Made by a program: the position numbers and the translations under genes. Below are positions 48,108 to 60,601 of a DNA stretch of 64,000 nucleotides, one piece after another. The DNA lies in the NCBI GenBank assembly GCA_037975125.1, contig CM075857.1, positions 47,497,172-47,561,171 of the forward strand, read 5' to 3'. The notes under the pieces are model-generated. The model was given only the letters and a program-made list of their open reading frames with translations. It was not told the origin of the DNA and searched no databases. Each line of letters opens with the position of its first letter. Positions within the stretch are counted from its first letter, which is position 1. This stretch comes from Latrodectus hesperus (lineage: Eukaryota; Arthropoda; Arachnida; Araneae; Theridiidae).

Positions 48108-49768
48108 ACTTCATGTTTTAAAATTTGTACCATTTTATTAAATTAGATAGTAGTTTAAATAAAATCTTTGATAAAGCAATCACTTAAAAGAAATTTTTTC
48201 AATAGTGCGTAGATCTGCAACAGATAAATGAAGTGACAGAAATGATTTGGATAAAACTAATTATAATATTACACAGTTACTATTGAATTGGTTTTTATTT
48301 TATTTATAAATGAGATTGTTTTTACTTTTTATGGTGAACTATTTGTATTTTCTTTATTAGGCAAAGTTTTAAATTTACAAAAGATAAATATCAGGTTTAG
48401 TTGAAAAAATAAGATTTATGTTAGAAAATTTCATTAATGTTAAAAATTTTGAATTAAAAAGATGTTCATTTGGTGTTACAAAATTATATCAGAATAAAGA
48501 TAGCTTGCAGCAAAGTTGCTTTAATAAAAAAATTAAAAAACAAAAGATTTAAACTATAATTTATAAATATATTTAAATTGCAATTTAAAGCCTTCTCTAA
48601 ACATGGTCTAAAAAATTGTATCGCTACTTTTTCGTACAAAAATATGTTCAACACTTTAAATAGAATTTAGTTTTTATCTTTATTTTGAAGTTTCAATAAA
48701 AAAAAATTTCTCTCAGATGTTTGACTCTTTACTCTAATGTTAACAACATTAATGTATTACACAAATTTAGGCTAACATTAAGATTGAAATAAACCAGTAG
48801 TTTGACATGAAATATTGAAAAAACTAATTACATGTTAGCATCATAATTTTAGAAACTAAGTGCAAAAAAATTATTAATCAATGATGAAATTTATTTTAGT
48901 TAATTTACGATTATTAAAACAAGTTTTGTTCACATTTTCTAAAAATTATGAATTGAAAGTTTACAATCCATAATTATAAAAAAAGAATCAAGCAGAAATT
49001 TCAAGGTTTAATAATTTACTCATTAAACTGAAAAAAAAAGTCTGAAAAAGATATTTGTTAGGTCTTAATATAGATGTCAAAAAATATTACGGTAATTTCC
49101 ACATTCCAAAATGACCCCAACTTTTCATTAAAGATTTTGCTCCATTCACAGCAATAAAATTTAATTTCTGTAAATTGAGTGAAATTTTTACAACATATAA
49201 TTGTAATCAACACATTATTAGATTGTAGAATTTAAGATAGTGAATTAAAAATAACACAATTCAAATTATATTTGATTCCAGAGCACTTTTTTGGCATGAT
49301 TGTCAAGAAAAATCAATTATAACGAAAATGAAATTCGTTTAAAACAACTACACTATCTTATAAATTCAAAATAATAATAAATAACAAAATTAGTTACTAT
49401 ATGTTAAAAATAGATCAATGAAGCAATCCAAAATCAACACAATAATCATGAAAAATGGGGGGAAATTTTTTTTTTTAGTTGAGGTTGAATTTTATAATGT
49501 TCATTAAGCTTTCACTAACACACTAAAAAATAATAATTTAACAGAAAAATTCTTAGACTTTGTCTTTTTTATTTTTTGTATTTATTTTTCAAGCATAATT
49601 TCCCCAAAATTCTGTTTCCTTTTTTAAATAAAACTTAATAAATACTTCTACAAATTGCTTCAGACTTAACAGAATCTGATATGGTTATAATATTAGTTTA
49701 TATGAGTTGATAATTGCTAATGATCTAAATTTCAAAAAAGGTATAATACACATCTGATTGATAAAAGG
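48108..49768. other. AT-rich intergenic sequence
   Basis: Nothing recognised. Confidence 0.55.
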
Positions 49769-49912
49769 TTGTTTGATTGGTTTGTAGTGTTAAAAACATT
49801 TATTTTACACTAGATGGCTATTTCAGTTGGAATCCACAGTTCATTTTGAATTACTATAAACATGCAAAACCAAAATAAATTGAAAGCCAGAGCACTAACT
49901 ATTCAGTCATTA
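49769..49912 (-). repeat. SINE-A copy, old (minus strand)
   Basis: On the minus strand: CTGAATAGTTAGTGCTCTGG (box A relic), AACTGTGGATTCCAACTG, then ACACTACAAACCAATCAAAC. It follows the reference order with many changes and lacks a clear box B. Confidence 0.55.
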
Positions 49913-50690
49913 TCTTGATTAAAGAAGAGTGAATTATTTTATGAATTTGAGAATTAGTTTTGATGATTAAAAAATTCAAAATTCCTTAATATTAAAGCAA
50001 AAATATTAATCTTGGTATCACCACAGAAACAAAATTGAAAATGAGAAAAATAACGATTTTGATTCAATTTTCTTTTTTACAAATAATACTAAGCAAAATA
50101 ATATGAAATGGTTGTAACCTAAATTAGAAAATTTTAGCTAAAAAACTAGTAATAGAATGATTTTAATTAAATTTTAGTTTACTTTTGTCTTGTATTTCAC
50201 TTCATTTATTTCTGATTAATAATTTCTTTAGTTTAGTATCAGTAAACATGATACATTTTTTAAACACTCGGAATTTTTAAAATTATTTAATAAAGTAACT
50301 CAGAAATATGAAAGTGGAATAAACAATAAATTTAATAGAGTTGCAATATTTTTGAAAATAGACACCTCAATGAATCCAAAAACTACAATAAACATGAATA
50401 CTTAAATACATGCATGATTTATGGAAATTTTATTTTAGAGTATATATATAAATATTTGTGACTACGAAAAAATTTACTTCGTTTATATATGTATTGGTAT
50501 TTAGAATAAAACTGATAAAGAAAATATTTATCAAATTTATGTTTATATATGTGTGTGTGGGTGGGTGTTGTATTTAGCACCACACTTTATAAACAACAAA
50601 CAATCTCCAATTTAGTTTTTAAGAAAAGTCTACAAGTTAAGTGGAACAGAATCACATGGATTCAAAACACTATCGTTAACAGGCGAGCGG
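49913..50690. other. AT-rich intergenic sequence
   Basis: A short GT-rich tract at about 50548-50567, otherwise nothing recognised. Confidence 0.5.
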
Positions 50691-50744
50691 CACGAGCGCA
50701 GTGAGTCGTCGGTACAAGTTCCATGAGGTAAACAGACTGTCTTT

Positions 50745-51500
50745 CTTCTTCTTCTTCTTAGAATTGGGTTTGTATGTCATTGGGCACCTCTGATTTTATC
50801 AGCATTTTGTACCATTAACTCCAAACCCAATGTTTCCTAGTTCCAGTTGCTCGGGTCACTCACTCTATTAATAAAGTCCGATAACCCTTTAATGGAGTCT
50901 AGGTGTAACTCTCTAGTAAGGATGATGCCTAAAGAAGTTAATCTAGGGAGGGCAAGAGCCTCACATTCGTAAATGATATGCTCTGCCGTTTCCTCTTGCG
51001 TATAACATTTCCAGCAGATAGGGTCTTGCTGAAACAGTCCCATCTGGTCAGAAAGTCAGTCATGCTAGGGATAGCTTCCTGACTTTCACCAGAAGAAGAT
51101 GGTTTGGAGGTCATTTCTACCTCAAGTGAAGGATTCATTCTTGCCCCTTTACAAGATTGCCTCTGAGTTCCCTTGTCTTTTTCAGCAAGGTCTACATCAG
51201 AGGCTTCACCTGCAAATGTAGAAAGGTTTGTTATTTCTTGTGTCTTTTCAGCCACAAGATAACAATTAAAAAGCTCAGGTAATATAAGTCCACCCAGCAT
51301 TGCCCGAGTTACTGGACAAGGCAAATTACTCTAGAAGTTCGCCAGGCAACTAGAGGCTCCGTTAAGACACCAATACCGCGGTGCCAATTAGCCCTAGGCA
51401 CGGATCACATAACACCAGGGTTTACGGGAGCTGGTTCGTGGCCTCTGATTCTATATTCAAGGCTATCCTGTCAGATTGACAGTCTGTCAATCGGGGTTGC
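50745..51500 (-). mobile_element. Internally collapsed LINE (ORF1 start joined to ORF2 end)
   Basis: On the minus strand the copy starts near 51500 with GC-rich leader sequence, unlike its surroundings. It then has an ORF1-like frame from MLGGLILPELFNCYLV (about 51300), rich in Ser, Glu and Lys, running to about 51060. There it meets a frame ending in the CCHC knuckle CWKCYTQEETAEHIIYEC, which in R1/Jockey-type LINEs sits at the very end of ORF2. A 3' tail of AAGAAGAAGAAG repeats (+ strand TTCTTC at about 50746-50758) closes it. The whole endonuclease and reverse transcriptase are missing. The ORF1 assignment is inference; the knuckle is clear. Confidence 0.65.
50837..51043 (-). pseudogene. 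LINE ORF2 C-terminal zinc knuckle
   Basis: Sixty-eight codons. CWKC, then His and Cys at the spacing C-x2-C-x8-H-x4-C, followed by EALALPRLTSLGIIL and the C terminus SDPSNWN with a stop. This zinc knuckle closes ORF2 of many R1/Jockey-type LINEs and helps bind the element RNA. Confidence 0.78.
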
Positions 51501-51520
51501 GTCATCGCTGCATATATATC

Positions 51521-51522
51521 TA

Positions 51523-51577
<55 letters not shown>
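51521..51577. repeat. (TA)n microsatellite with TATC interruption
   Basis: TA array that starts TATATATCTATC and abuts the LINE copy. Confidence 0.95.
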
Positions 51578-51579
<2 letters not shown>

Positions 51580-53582
51580 GAATAACATTTGATCATTTAA
51601 AAATATTTTTATAACAACTTAAATCTCAGTAAAAATGTAAATTGAAAAAAAAATCTACCGAATTTAGTCGTATTTTTATTTTAAATTTATAACTCACACA
51701 ATAACATACTAATAAATACAGACAAAATATGCTATATATTTAACAAGTAATCTAAACTACATTTGAAACATACTGATATAGGTGAAAATTGAAAAATTTA
51801 CATTTAAGAAATATATATATTGCAGTAAATGAATGAAACATGGATTGAAGTGAAAATTTTATGCTAAATATTAAGTAATTCAGAAATATTAAAAGTCTCA
51901 TGTAGAAATTAAGGAAATCTGGATAATTTATTAATAAAAAATTTGTTTTTTATTTGATTCCTAAATTATGAATTGCATATAAAGATTTTATTTTCATCAG
52001 AAATTGTAACCTAATATCAGTGTGAAGAATTCAAGTATTTGATTTTATAACTTTGAGTTGGGTAAGATAAAATTTGTCAAGGAATGTATTAAGAAATGAA
52101 TTTAAAATAACCACAGTGCAAGTATTAATACAAACTGGTTGCCAATTGAAACAAAAAAAGTCTTATAAACCTGGTATAGATTTAAAGAAAAGAAAAACAC
52201 AAAAAGGCTGCCTTGTGTAAATGGTGGCTGTTGAGATAAGCGTTGAGTTAAGAGCTCTTGAGATAATATAGTTTTAATCTATGAATAGTTAAAAGTAAAT
52301 TAATTTCACTGTCAATAACAGTTGCCTCCTCAGATTATCAGGCTGGATGCCTGGTTTTACTAAGTAGTTTTTAAATATTTCTCTTGCAACATAGGAATGA
52401 CTTCTTACCTATATAAAAAGTCCTCCAAAATAAAAATATACTGAAAATTTTTAGAAAGTTTAACTGTCCAAATGTGTTAAGATCACCTAGCAGAGTCTCA
52501 AAGTTTCATCATTAAATTGCTAAGACAATACATTAATCAATTATATTTTAGTTTATTAAAGGCTCTGATACAATAAAAATGTGATAACAACACTGTTAGA
52601 ATGTGTATGTAACAGATTGTGAATTCATATAAAAATTATAAATACTAGTGTGATATAGAAACTTTTTAATTTGTAGGTAAGCTTGACAATAAAGTGATAG
52701 CAGTAAAAGCAAACAAATGCTACTTTTAAATTTAATTCAAATTAAAATTATTAACAAGCATTTCTTATAACAAATATGTTTCACATTTATATAACAAGAA
52801 AGAAAGTATTAAAAATTAAAAAAACTAGTTACAAAAAGTAATTTTAATTAAATCATCCCAAGTTTAGTAATTTTTTAATTTGTGATAAATTTTCAAGCGA
52901 TTTATACAATTATAACAATTTATACTCAAAAAATGTTTTCTGCCTTATTTCCTTAGAAAAACAAATTTAATCCATAACTTTTTATCATAAGATGATTGAT
53001 ATTACTTACCTAAACACATAAAGATCTTTCTATATTAATCATACAATATGTCTCTACTTTAAAAGATGTTTCAATGAGTTTTATTAAATTGCTGCTGTTG
53101 CCAAAAAAAAAAATGTTACAAAGAGTACTGAAAAACAGACAACTAAATTTATATTGTTGTATAATCTAAATAAAAATTTTAGCTGGTAGGAATTGGTGTT
53201 AAAAATATGATTATTAATATTAATTTATTATACTTTTTTATTTAAACATTTTTTTAGTTAGAATGAACAAAACATAATTAATTTTCTAGAATTTAAAACA
53301 TATCCAAATATTTGATGTAACGCATATTTGATATTCATTTACATATCTTTCATGTAATTATTTTATGTTTAAGGAAATGAGTCTTCCAATTTATTTTTAT
53401 AGCAATTTTAATAGAAAAAGAATTGTTGTTTTAAATTATTTCTCAGCATTTCAGTATACTATTCTTAATAAGTTTACCAAATTTGCACAACACTAAATAA
53501 ATAACAGTACCAGGTAGTTAACTAAATCTGTTTGCTGAGGATGATGAATGAACTTCATGTTGTAAGAGTTAAACTAATTTTT
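51578..53582. other. AT-rich intergenic sequence
   Basis: Nothing recognised. Confidence 0.55.
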
Positions 53583-53752
53583 TAGCTTGTTTGTCTCCTA
53601 TCAGTCATTTTCTGCACATGAGGCTTAATTAGAATAGAACCTATAGTTAAAAATGAATTCAAAACCATTAAAATACCTAAAGTAGAAATCCAATCTACAA
53701 GCTGTTGAACTTAAGGCCAGGATTCTAAACATTCAGATGCTACCACAACATA
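53583..53752 (-). repeat. SINE-A copy, old (minus strand)
   Basis: Minus-strand landmarks in the reference order: CATCTGAATGTTTAGAATCC (box A relic), TAGATTGGATTTCTAC (box B relic), CTAATTAAGCCTCATGTGC, then ACTGATAGGAGACAAACAAGC. Diverged, without a clear duplication. Confidence 0.6.
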
Positions 53753-54110
53753 TTCTAGATGTGTAACAAAGATTATAATTTATCCACTAACAGAATTAAA
53801 AGTTTAAGAATATGAGCAAATACAAAGATTTTTTAATTTAGTCAGATCATTTATTCAGGAGTGTTCTACACATAGAATTTTGAGGCTGTGTGCTGATCAT
53901 CAAATTCATTATACATAGTTAATTCATGATAACTTAAAATTTTATTATCCAAAGTATATAATTAATTGCTTTACTTTTATTATATTTTTTCTGATTTGCA
54001 TAATTCTGTAAAAAATACAATTATATAATTAATTGTAAGGCAATTAATATTTTAATTAATATTATCTATTAATATTTTAAATATCCTTCAAATTTTTCAC
54101 TTAAATTATT
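53753..54110. other. Intergenic sequence and NDUFAF3 3' UTR
   Basis: The part nearest 54110 is probably the NDUFAF3 3' UTR. No clear AATAAA was found on the minus strand. Confidence 0.4.
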
Positions 54111-54685
54111 TCAGTTTTCAAATGGACTAACAGCTGCAGATTCTTCTTTAAGTTTGAAGTCATCTTCATAAATTCTAACTTCAGTAGGTGGAATAAAAGC
54201 TCCTGCAATGCATCTCCCTTCAACATTTAAAAAATTAAATGTTGAGCATGCTTCTTCAGTTGTTAATATTTCAACAGGGATTTTATTTGTTTTAAAATAT
54301 GTCATGACCTCAGAGTTAGGCATCAACTTCTTGTCCCCAGTACCTAAAATAAATATATCTAATTTGGGTTCTAAAACAGGAAACAATGAAAATGCTTTTG
54401 GAGTTAAACTCTCAATAGAATTCACATTCCATTGAAGCACAGTTCGTGGAAATGCTGCCACTGGACCAACAATAAAAATACCAGTATTTAAGCGAAAACC
54501 AAAATTGCTAAAGGCATTAAACATAATTATATGCTTATATTCTCTATTTAGAATGGTTACAGTTGTTTTTCCATCACCTTCATAATTTCCTTTGAGGCAT
54601 CTTGTGATGCTTAAATGTCTTCCAGCACAATATTTAAAGATGATTCTAGGTATTTGTAGAAGTTTCCCAATTTTTAAAGACATTT
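54111..54685 (-). CDS. NDUFAF3: NADH dehydrogenase assembly factor 3
   Basis: 190 codons plus a two-base leader in one exon; ATG at 54683-54681. The product is a mitochondrial DUF498-type protein that works with NDUFAF4 in early assembly of respiratory complex I. The N terminus (MSLKIGKLLQIPRIIFKYC) is basic and hydrophobic, a plausible targeting sequence. The globular domain shows the family order: FNAFSNFGFRLNTGIFIVGP, then SLFPVLEPKLDIFILGTGDK, IPVEILTTEEACSTFNFLN and EGRCIAGAFIPP. Length is close to the usual 180-190. An acceptor (TTTTTTCAG) sits two bases before AATG and supports this start. No stops or odd residues were noticed. Confidence 0.93.
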
Positions 54686-54788
54686 CTGAAAAAATAATAT
54701 AAAATTATGAACAGCATCTTATGGTTTTAAATTGTTTCACTGACAAATATAAATTTTGGTTTAGGTTAAACAAATATCTGGTTCTTAC
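54686..54788 (-). other. NDUFAF3: Predicted 5'-UTR intron of NDUFAF3
   Basis: On the minus strand, AAG|GTAAGAAC at 54789/54788 is a strong donor. The TTATTTTTTCAG acceptor ends at 54686. The 103-base intron would place the start codon at the very front of exon 2. Confidence 0.55.
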
Positions 54789-54789
54789 C

Positions 54790-55406
54790 TTTATCTTGGA
54801 GAAAATCCTAATAAGATATGTTAATTTATTAAATTTTCAAGAAGTTTACAAATTTTAAATACTAATAATGCATTTGATCATCAAGTCTGTTTTATTTAAC
54901 CATTCTTAACAAATAAAAATATATTTATAAGAAATTCAAAATTTGAAAGGTAAATTCATGATATAGATATAGAACTATTTATAAATGTTACATTAGTAAA
55001 ACATTTACGTAAATGTCATATTATATAATGTGGGTTTGTTACCATGATCTTTCATCAGTTGTATAAATGTATGATTTACAACAAAGAACATTTTTGTGTG
55101 TGTGTGTGTGTGTGTGTTTGTTTGTTTCCTCCTTAGTTTAATATTTCTTGTTATAATACAAACTAAATGCACATTAGAGAATACATTAAAAAATAATAAT
55201 AATATACTATTCTCCCAAATATATTTAAAAAGAAAGCTGGTTAATTCCAGAACAAAATATAGGTCTTAGATGACAATGGAACAGCTTGTTAAAGAAAAGA
55301 TTATTACCCTGAAAAATTCTCTTGAGTTAATTTCTACTTTTAATGTAAATAACTTTTGTATCAAAGTATTTTATATAATGTTCCTGAAATTAAGGTAACC
55401 AAATTT

Positions 55407-55441
<35 letters not shown>

Positions 55442-57940
55442 ATAAAAATATAATTATTTTGTAGAGAGATTTTATACAAAAATGGAATAAATTAATATTT
55501 CTATAAATATATGATCATAAGCAAAAACTAAAAATGTTTTGCAACTAAAGCAAACAGTATTCGATTATGGTTCACAATTACTTTTATTCAATAACTTAAG
55601 TTGAATAGACATATTTTACCTCGAAATAAAAACTTTTTCTTCCCTTTTATTGCAAATGCAAAAAATTGTGATGTCTCATTTTACTTGCACACAAACATCC
55701 CCTCAAGTACATTACTTATCTGTTTAACATAAATGACAAGTGGAGTCATTATATTGATATTTAAGATATTAAACTGAAAGTACTATAGCATCTGGTTAAA
55801 ACTTGACTTTTAAGACAAAAATATTTAGAAAATTCAGACATAAGAAAATGGTGTTACAGTACCTTTATGATAAATTTGAAAGATAAGCACATCAAATTAG
55901 ACAAAAAGAAATAGAATTTCAACTATGTCAATGTATAAACTACTTCAAAATTATTATTACATGTTACCAATAGAATAATTAAGTTTTAATTTTTCAAATA
56001 AATATTAACTGATACAAGACAATCATGAAATAAATTATATAATAATTATAGTGAAATAATAAATATAATCAAATTTAATAATTAAGATGAAATAGTTTTA
56101 ATAGTATATATTAAGTAAAATAACCCAAAGTCTGATCTAATTAAGAATGGATTTAAAAACACAATTTAAATTATTGGTTAATACTAAACAAAGGAACAGA
56201 TGTGATATTATTTTTAGGGTAATTTTCTGGCAGCTAAATAAATTTCGCCATGCATACATAATAAATATTGAAAAAATAGGCTGTAAATATACAAGCAAGT
56301 AATTTAAGAATGATCAATAATAAAATATAAGTGAAAATGTAAAATATTAGAATTTTTAAATGAAACATGTGAAAATTTACATCTGCATGTGAATGCCCAA
56401 AAATCAAACAAATATGAACACAACTTTTGCAGAATGAATTAAACTTTTAAAACTTTTTTTTCAATAGGATAAAAAGATAAACTATGTTTTGAATTTAAAA
56501 TGTTAACAATCTACCTCATTCTAAGAAAGTCAAAAATTCAGTTATTTAACTGTGGAAAAAAACTTATATGAAAAATCATTTTTCTTTCAAATTTGCATGC
56601 AGATTCTTACTATGATAATTCAAAATCTATTGGTTTTGTATTCAAAATCTATTAGTACTGGCTTTGTATTGTCTCTTCCCTTTTTCAATTTTCTTAATTT
56701 GTTCCTTTTTTTTTCAATATTTTTTATGGGTTTTGGGTTACATTTTTTGAAAATATTTTCAGAAAGTAAATATGAGGATAGCACGAGAAAAATATTTTTT
56801 ATTCCATATTACTTCTATATCAATTATTTTCAAAATCTCCTTTCCCTCATAACTGTAACTTCAATTTATCTAACAGATTTTTTTACACCATTCTGAAACT
56901 AAATGTTTATTTTTGTTTTATAATCAATAATTAACCTTTTCTTTAAAAAATAGCACTTTGATGCAAAGGTTTTTCATATCACATTAATAAATATATTTAA
57001 TTTATATCAGATATTATTATGTTATAAAACAACTTTTGTCATTAGAAATGAAACAAAAATTCATAGTGAAGTTAAAAATAATGCAAAGAAGAATTAATTA
57101 TTCTAAAATTTATTATTTCAAAATAGATTTCAGAATAATTATCAGTGATTTTAAAATATTAATCCAAAATCAAGCTAACAAATGTTAAAAAAAATTAAAA
57201 TAAGGAGAAGGGGAGAGAAAAACCTTTTTAACGATTTTTCAGGTGTAATACATTTTGATTGCTATAACAAGGGGCTACAAAGATTTAAAGATAATATACA
57301 TAAAATCAAAATGTTTACAAATACTTGTTTTTGATCACAAAACAAAAGAATTCATAAATGATTTACAATAATTGATGTATATAGCACTTAAGATATTCTT
57401 AATACAAATGAAATTGCCCATTTATTGAAAACTAATGCAAGCCAGATATTTATTTTAAAGGTATAAAATGTTTTGGAAAGATGAATACAACCAAGTGCAA
57501 TATAAGAATGGATGGATCCGAAAAGTTATAGCTACTAATAAGAGATAAATTAGTAACTATTAAAAGTTACAGTTATACCAAAATACTAGATTTAGAACGT
57601 TCACCACAGCATTTCATTTTTTTTTTCATATGTGTTTATGACAAATTTATCAATGGCGAACCTAAAATATATTACAATAATCTTTACTTACTTATTTATT
57701 TCGGAATAAGTCGATCGCTTTGTTTCAAGGTTAGGTTAGGTTACGACAAAAAAACTGTTTCAGAGCTTTATGCTCAAAGGCTTATAGCTCGCATTGAGTA
57801 AGACTGAGTTTTTATTTGAAATCTAAACAAATTTGATCAATCATTCAGTTTCAATATTTGTTTGTATCGCAAAACGTTTCATCCGCTGCTTATTAATGCT
57901 GTTAAAGCTCTAAAAGCAGCCAGCCGCTTTAAAATTTTGA
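54790..57940. other. AT-rich intergenic sequence
   Basis: Holds a (TG)n tract (about 55094-55117) and a (TA)n tract (about 55412-55439). No gene recognised; the 114-codon frame at 56552-56896 looks like AT-driven hydrophobic noise. Confidence 0.55.
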
Positions 57941-58089
57941 TCCACAATCAAATAACGTGGTCCACCCCAAATTGGTGCAATCGTATACATATTACTATCG
58001 GAGAGATATTGGACTCTACGGTAATGTGCATATGACTCAACAAATGACAAGATTCTTCAGCTATGACAAATATAGAACCACTATCTCCA

Positions 58090-58517
58090 AATCAAAAGGA
58101 CGTTGCCTTTCTAAACCAGGCCATTACGACTTCTGAAATAGCCAAAATAGTGGAAATATTTATTCTACAAAAACTAGTTGAGGTTGATGAAACCAACACA
58201 ATTATTATCCCGTAATAATTTAGCTTTAAAAAAAATTATCCAACAGCTTACCAATTGCTTAGAGCTTTTGAAAAAAATGCTGTTAACATAGACAATAAAA
58301 AATCAACTACAGGCATCTTTTCAGACGTCGAAAAAGTTTTTGACAGCGTTTAGCACGAAGGGCTTATTTATAAACTCATTCGCCATAATTTCCCTCCCTA
58401 TCTAATCAGATTAAGAAATAACTACCCTACCAATAGAAGCTTTATGGTGAAGGTAGATACTGATTACCCTACGGGGAAGCCCATTTGTGCAGGCATCCCA
58501 CAGGGATCATTGCTGGT
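58090..58517 (+). pseudogene. Jockey-like LINE reverse transcriptase fragment
   Basis: The frame carries PNQKDVAFLNQAITTSEIAKIV, AYQLLRAFEKNAVNIDNKKS, then TTGIFSDVEKVFDSV with the first catalytic Asp block, HEGLIYKLIRHNFPPYLIRL, RSFMVKVDT and AGIPQGSLL. This is the palm and fingers order of a Jockey-clade reverse transcriptase. It lacks the FADD catalytic box because a hAT element starts immediately after PQGSLL. In-frame stops at about 58213 and 58351 (Trp to stop in the VWH motif) make it dead. Confidence 0.8.
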
Positions 58518-59084
58518 CAGGGCCGTCCCCAGGGTAGGGCGATCCGGGCGGCCACTCTGAGTGCAATGATCTAGGGGCGCCAAAATCATGGAAAAAGAAA
58601 ATAGACTGATAAAAAAATTAAGTTACAGGCTTTTATAATATGCACTGAAAAATACATTTTTTTATCATTCTGATATCATATCAATAAATTATTTTTCATA
58701 ATATTGCATTATCATCGCACCCTTGTATTGTAAGTATACCAAATTTCATTGAAATCAGTTCATGGGAATTTTCTTAAAAACGCGTTGTAAGATTTGACTG
58801 ATAGTTTTGATTTTGATTTTGAAACCAAGCGAAATAAGATCTAACAGCCCTTTTTAACTGTATATAAAAAGGAAGTAGATTTAAAACAAAGAATTATTTG
58901 CCTCTAGACTTCGGCTGGTGCGAAATAAAATAGTTTGTTTAAATTGCTTGTGCAAAAAAGCTTTAAAAAAATGCTTGTGCAAATTTTCCAGTGCGTTTGG
59001 CTTCTGTGAAGGTAAGTGTTTTAATTTTTGTTTTCATTTTTAAAAACGAATAAAATCCATCAGACATAAGCCAAAATAAGGGTG

Positions 59085-59265
59085 GGGGGTAGATTTCAAA
59101 AATTAGAGCTTAGATCAAAGCAAGGCATATGTGGTATCAAATAAAAGGAAATTGAGTCTGGAAATGAATAAAATGGATTTTATTTTTTAAGTCAGTGGCG
59201 CACAAGGGGGGATTTCAAAAATTAGAGTTTACATCAAAAAATGTCTTGTGTAGTATCAATTTTTT
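59085..59265 (+). repeat. Imperfect direct repeat in the hAT leader
   Basis: GATTTCAAAAATTAGAG and the following 30 bases, ending TAGTATCAA or TGGTATCAA, occur at about 59093 and 59213, 120 bases apart. This looks like an old tandem duplication within the element leader. Confidence 0.75.
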
Positions 59266-59842
59266 TTTTTTTTGGCCAAAGGAGGTGTCTACAATGAAGG
59301 GGGGATTTGTTGCTAATCGTATGAGCTTAAGTGCCCATTAATTGGCAGAGTATTTTTCATTTTGTTTATTTAGTTTGTCCTTCGAATTAAAAAAAATTGG
59401 ATAGTTATATATTAAAAATATAAAAATAAAATGTAGGTAGTAGAGACTTCTAACATTACATAGCGTAGGGTCACGTAAATTGTAAATCCATCGCTGCATA
59501 GCGTGACTTGTTGTTACGGTGTGACCATTCTTTTGAGGATTAATGAAATAGTAGCTTATAAAATAATCAAAAAGATAAGCTGTTTTATACAAGCGGTTTT
59601 CAAAGCACTGAGCAGCAAGTGCTTAGAAGTAGCGAGTATAAAAAAGCGTAGTTTTCACACGAGTTTTATACAATATTTTATCTTGATCAAAAATTTAAAA
59701 AAATTAAAAACGTGCCGCAGGCGTAATTTCTAACAAAAATATATTTCACACAAAACTACCAAACAAGAGACAAAATACCAATTATTATTTTTTTATATCA
59801 GTATTATTTTTTTATTGTAATTAATTTGTTCCCGAAACCAAA

Positions 59843-60073
59843 ATGTCCGATGCTAAGAGAAAACCCTCTGGGAGCGAATTTAAAAAGCGGAGATTGAACA
59901 AGCAAACACAGCTTCAAAAACAGTCAGATATGTTGCAGAACTTCTTGAAAGAAGGTATAGTGCGACCACTAGGAGATGGCGGGTGTGACGTAAGAGTCAC
60001 GTGTTATCAGAGAAGTCTATTTCAACAATTTAGCGAGCGTAGGAGGAAACGAGGAGAAAGCGCCTCAATCTAG
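59843..60073 (+). pseudogene. N-terminal piece of a hAT (ZMYM-like) transposase
   Basis: Seventy-six codons starting MSDAKRKPSGSEFKKRRLNK, a basic start common to DUF4371-type hAT proteins that resemble zinc finger MYM-type proteins, followed by a QKQSDMLQNFLKEG helix. The frame then drifts away from the family and stops. The BED or TTF zinc finger and the catalytic core are not here; the later core-proximal part is found at 62283-62635. Confidence 0.65.
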
Positions 60074-60590
60074 GTTACATTATTTGGCTAATTAGCACCT
60101 TTTGATGTACAATGAAAATAAAATATGTATGTGTTATGCTTTTTCGAAGAATTCAAATACGAGAATTGAAATATATAAATACATATATTAAGCTATGTTA
60201 GAAAAACATTTAGAATGAAAATATTTTTATTTTGCCATGAAAATTTCACTATTAGATAGATTTTACAATTTATTTCGTTCACAAGAACAGGAACAAAACC
60301 TGTTTGTAGGCCAATAAGTTAACGCCGAACGATAGATAATTTTTATGCCCAAAATTTGTATATTTTCATTGTGTTATCGCAATAATTTTTGAGAAAATAG
60401 GGAAGGGTGAGATTTTCTAGAATTTGCTTGTTGTTAAGTTAATTTAGATGAAGACATTTTTTACATAAGGAACGTCCATTTTAGGATAAAAAGAATGAAT
60501 AAGTAATAAATTAACTTTTTACAGCCTTTTTTATTCAAGATACATATTTCATCATATTACGACATACTAATATTTTAAAATGTTGTGGAA
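60074..60590. other. AT-rich sequence between hAT and DDE element pieces
   Basis: No coding content recognised. One border of the inserted DDE element should lie here, but no inverted repeat could be matched to the 61980-62090 side. Confidence 0.4.
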
Positions 60591-60601
60591 TATATTTTAA
60601 T

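Noticed and set aside
50938..51324. 128-codon minus-strand frame as a host gene
   Set aside because: It lies inside a LINE-like unit ending in an ORF2 zinc knuckle and an AAG-repeat tail, so it is read as part of that element.
55094..55439. (TG)n and (TA)n tracts considered as array-type repeats such as CRISPR
   Set aside because: Simple dinucleotide microsatellites with no spacers; no CRISPR-like structure exists anywhere in this eukaryotic window.
56552..56896. 114-codon hydrophobic frame
   Set aside because: Composed of Phe, Leu, Ile and Ser as expected from AT-rich DNA, with no family resemblance and no splice or promoter context.
57728..57744. GGTTAGGTTAGGTTA, resembling arthropod telomere repeat TTAGG
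   Set aside because: Only two to three units, too short for a telomeric or interstitial telomere array.
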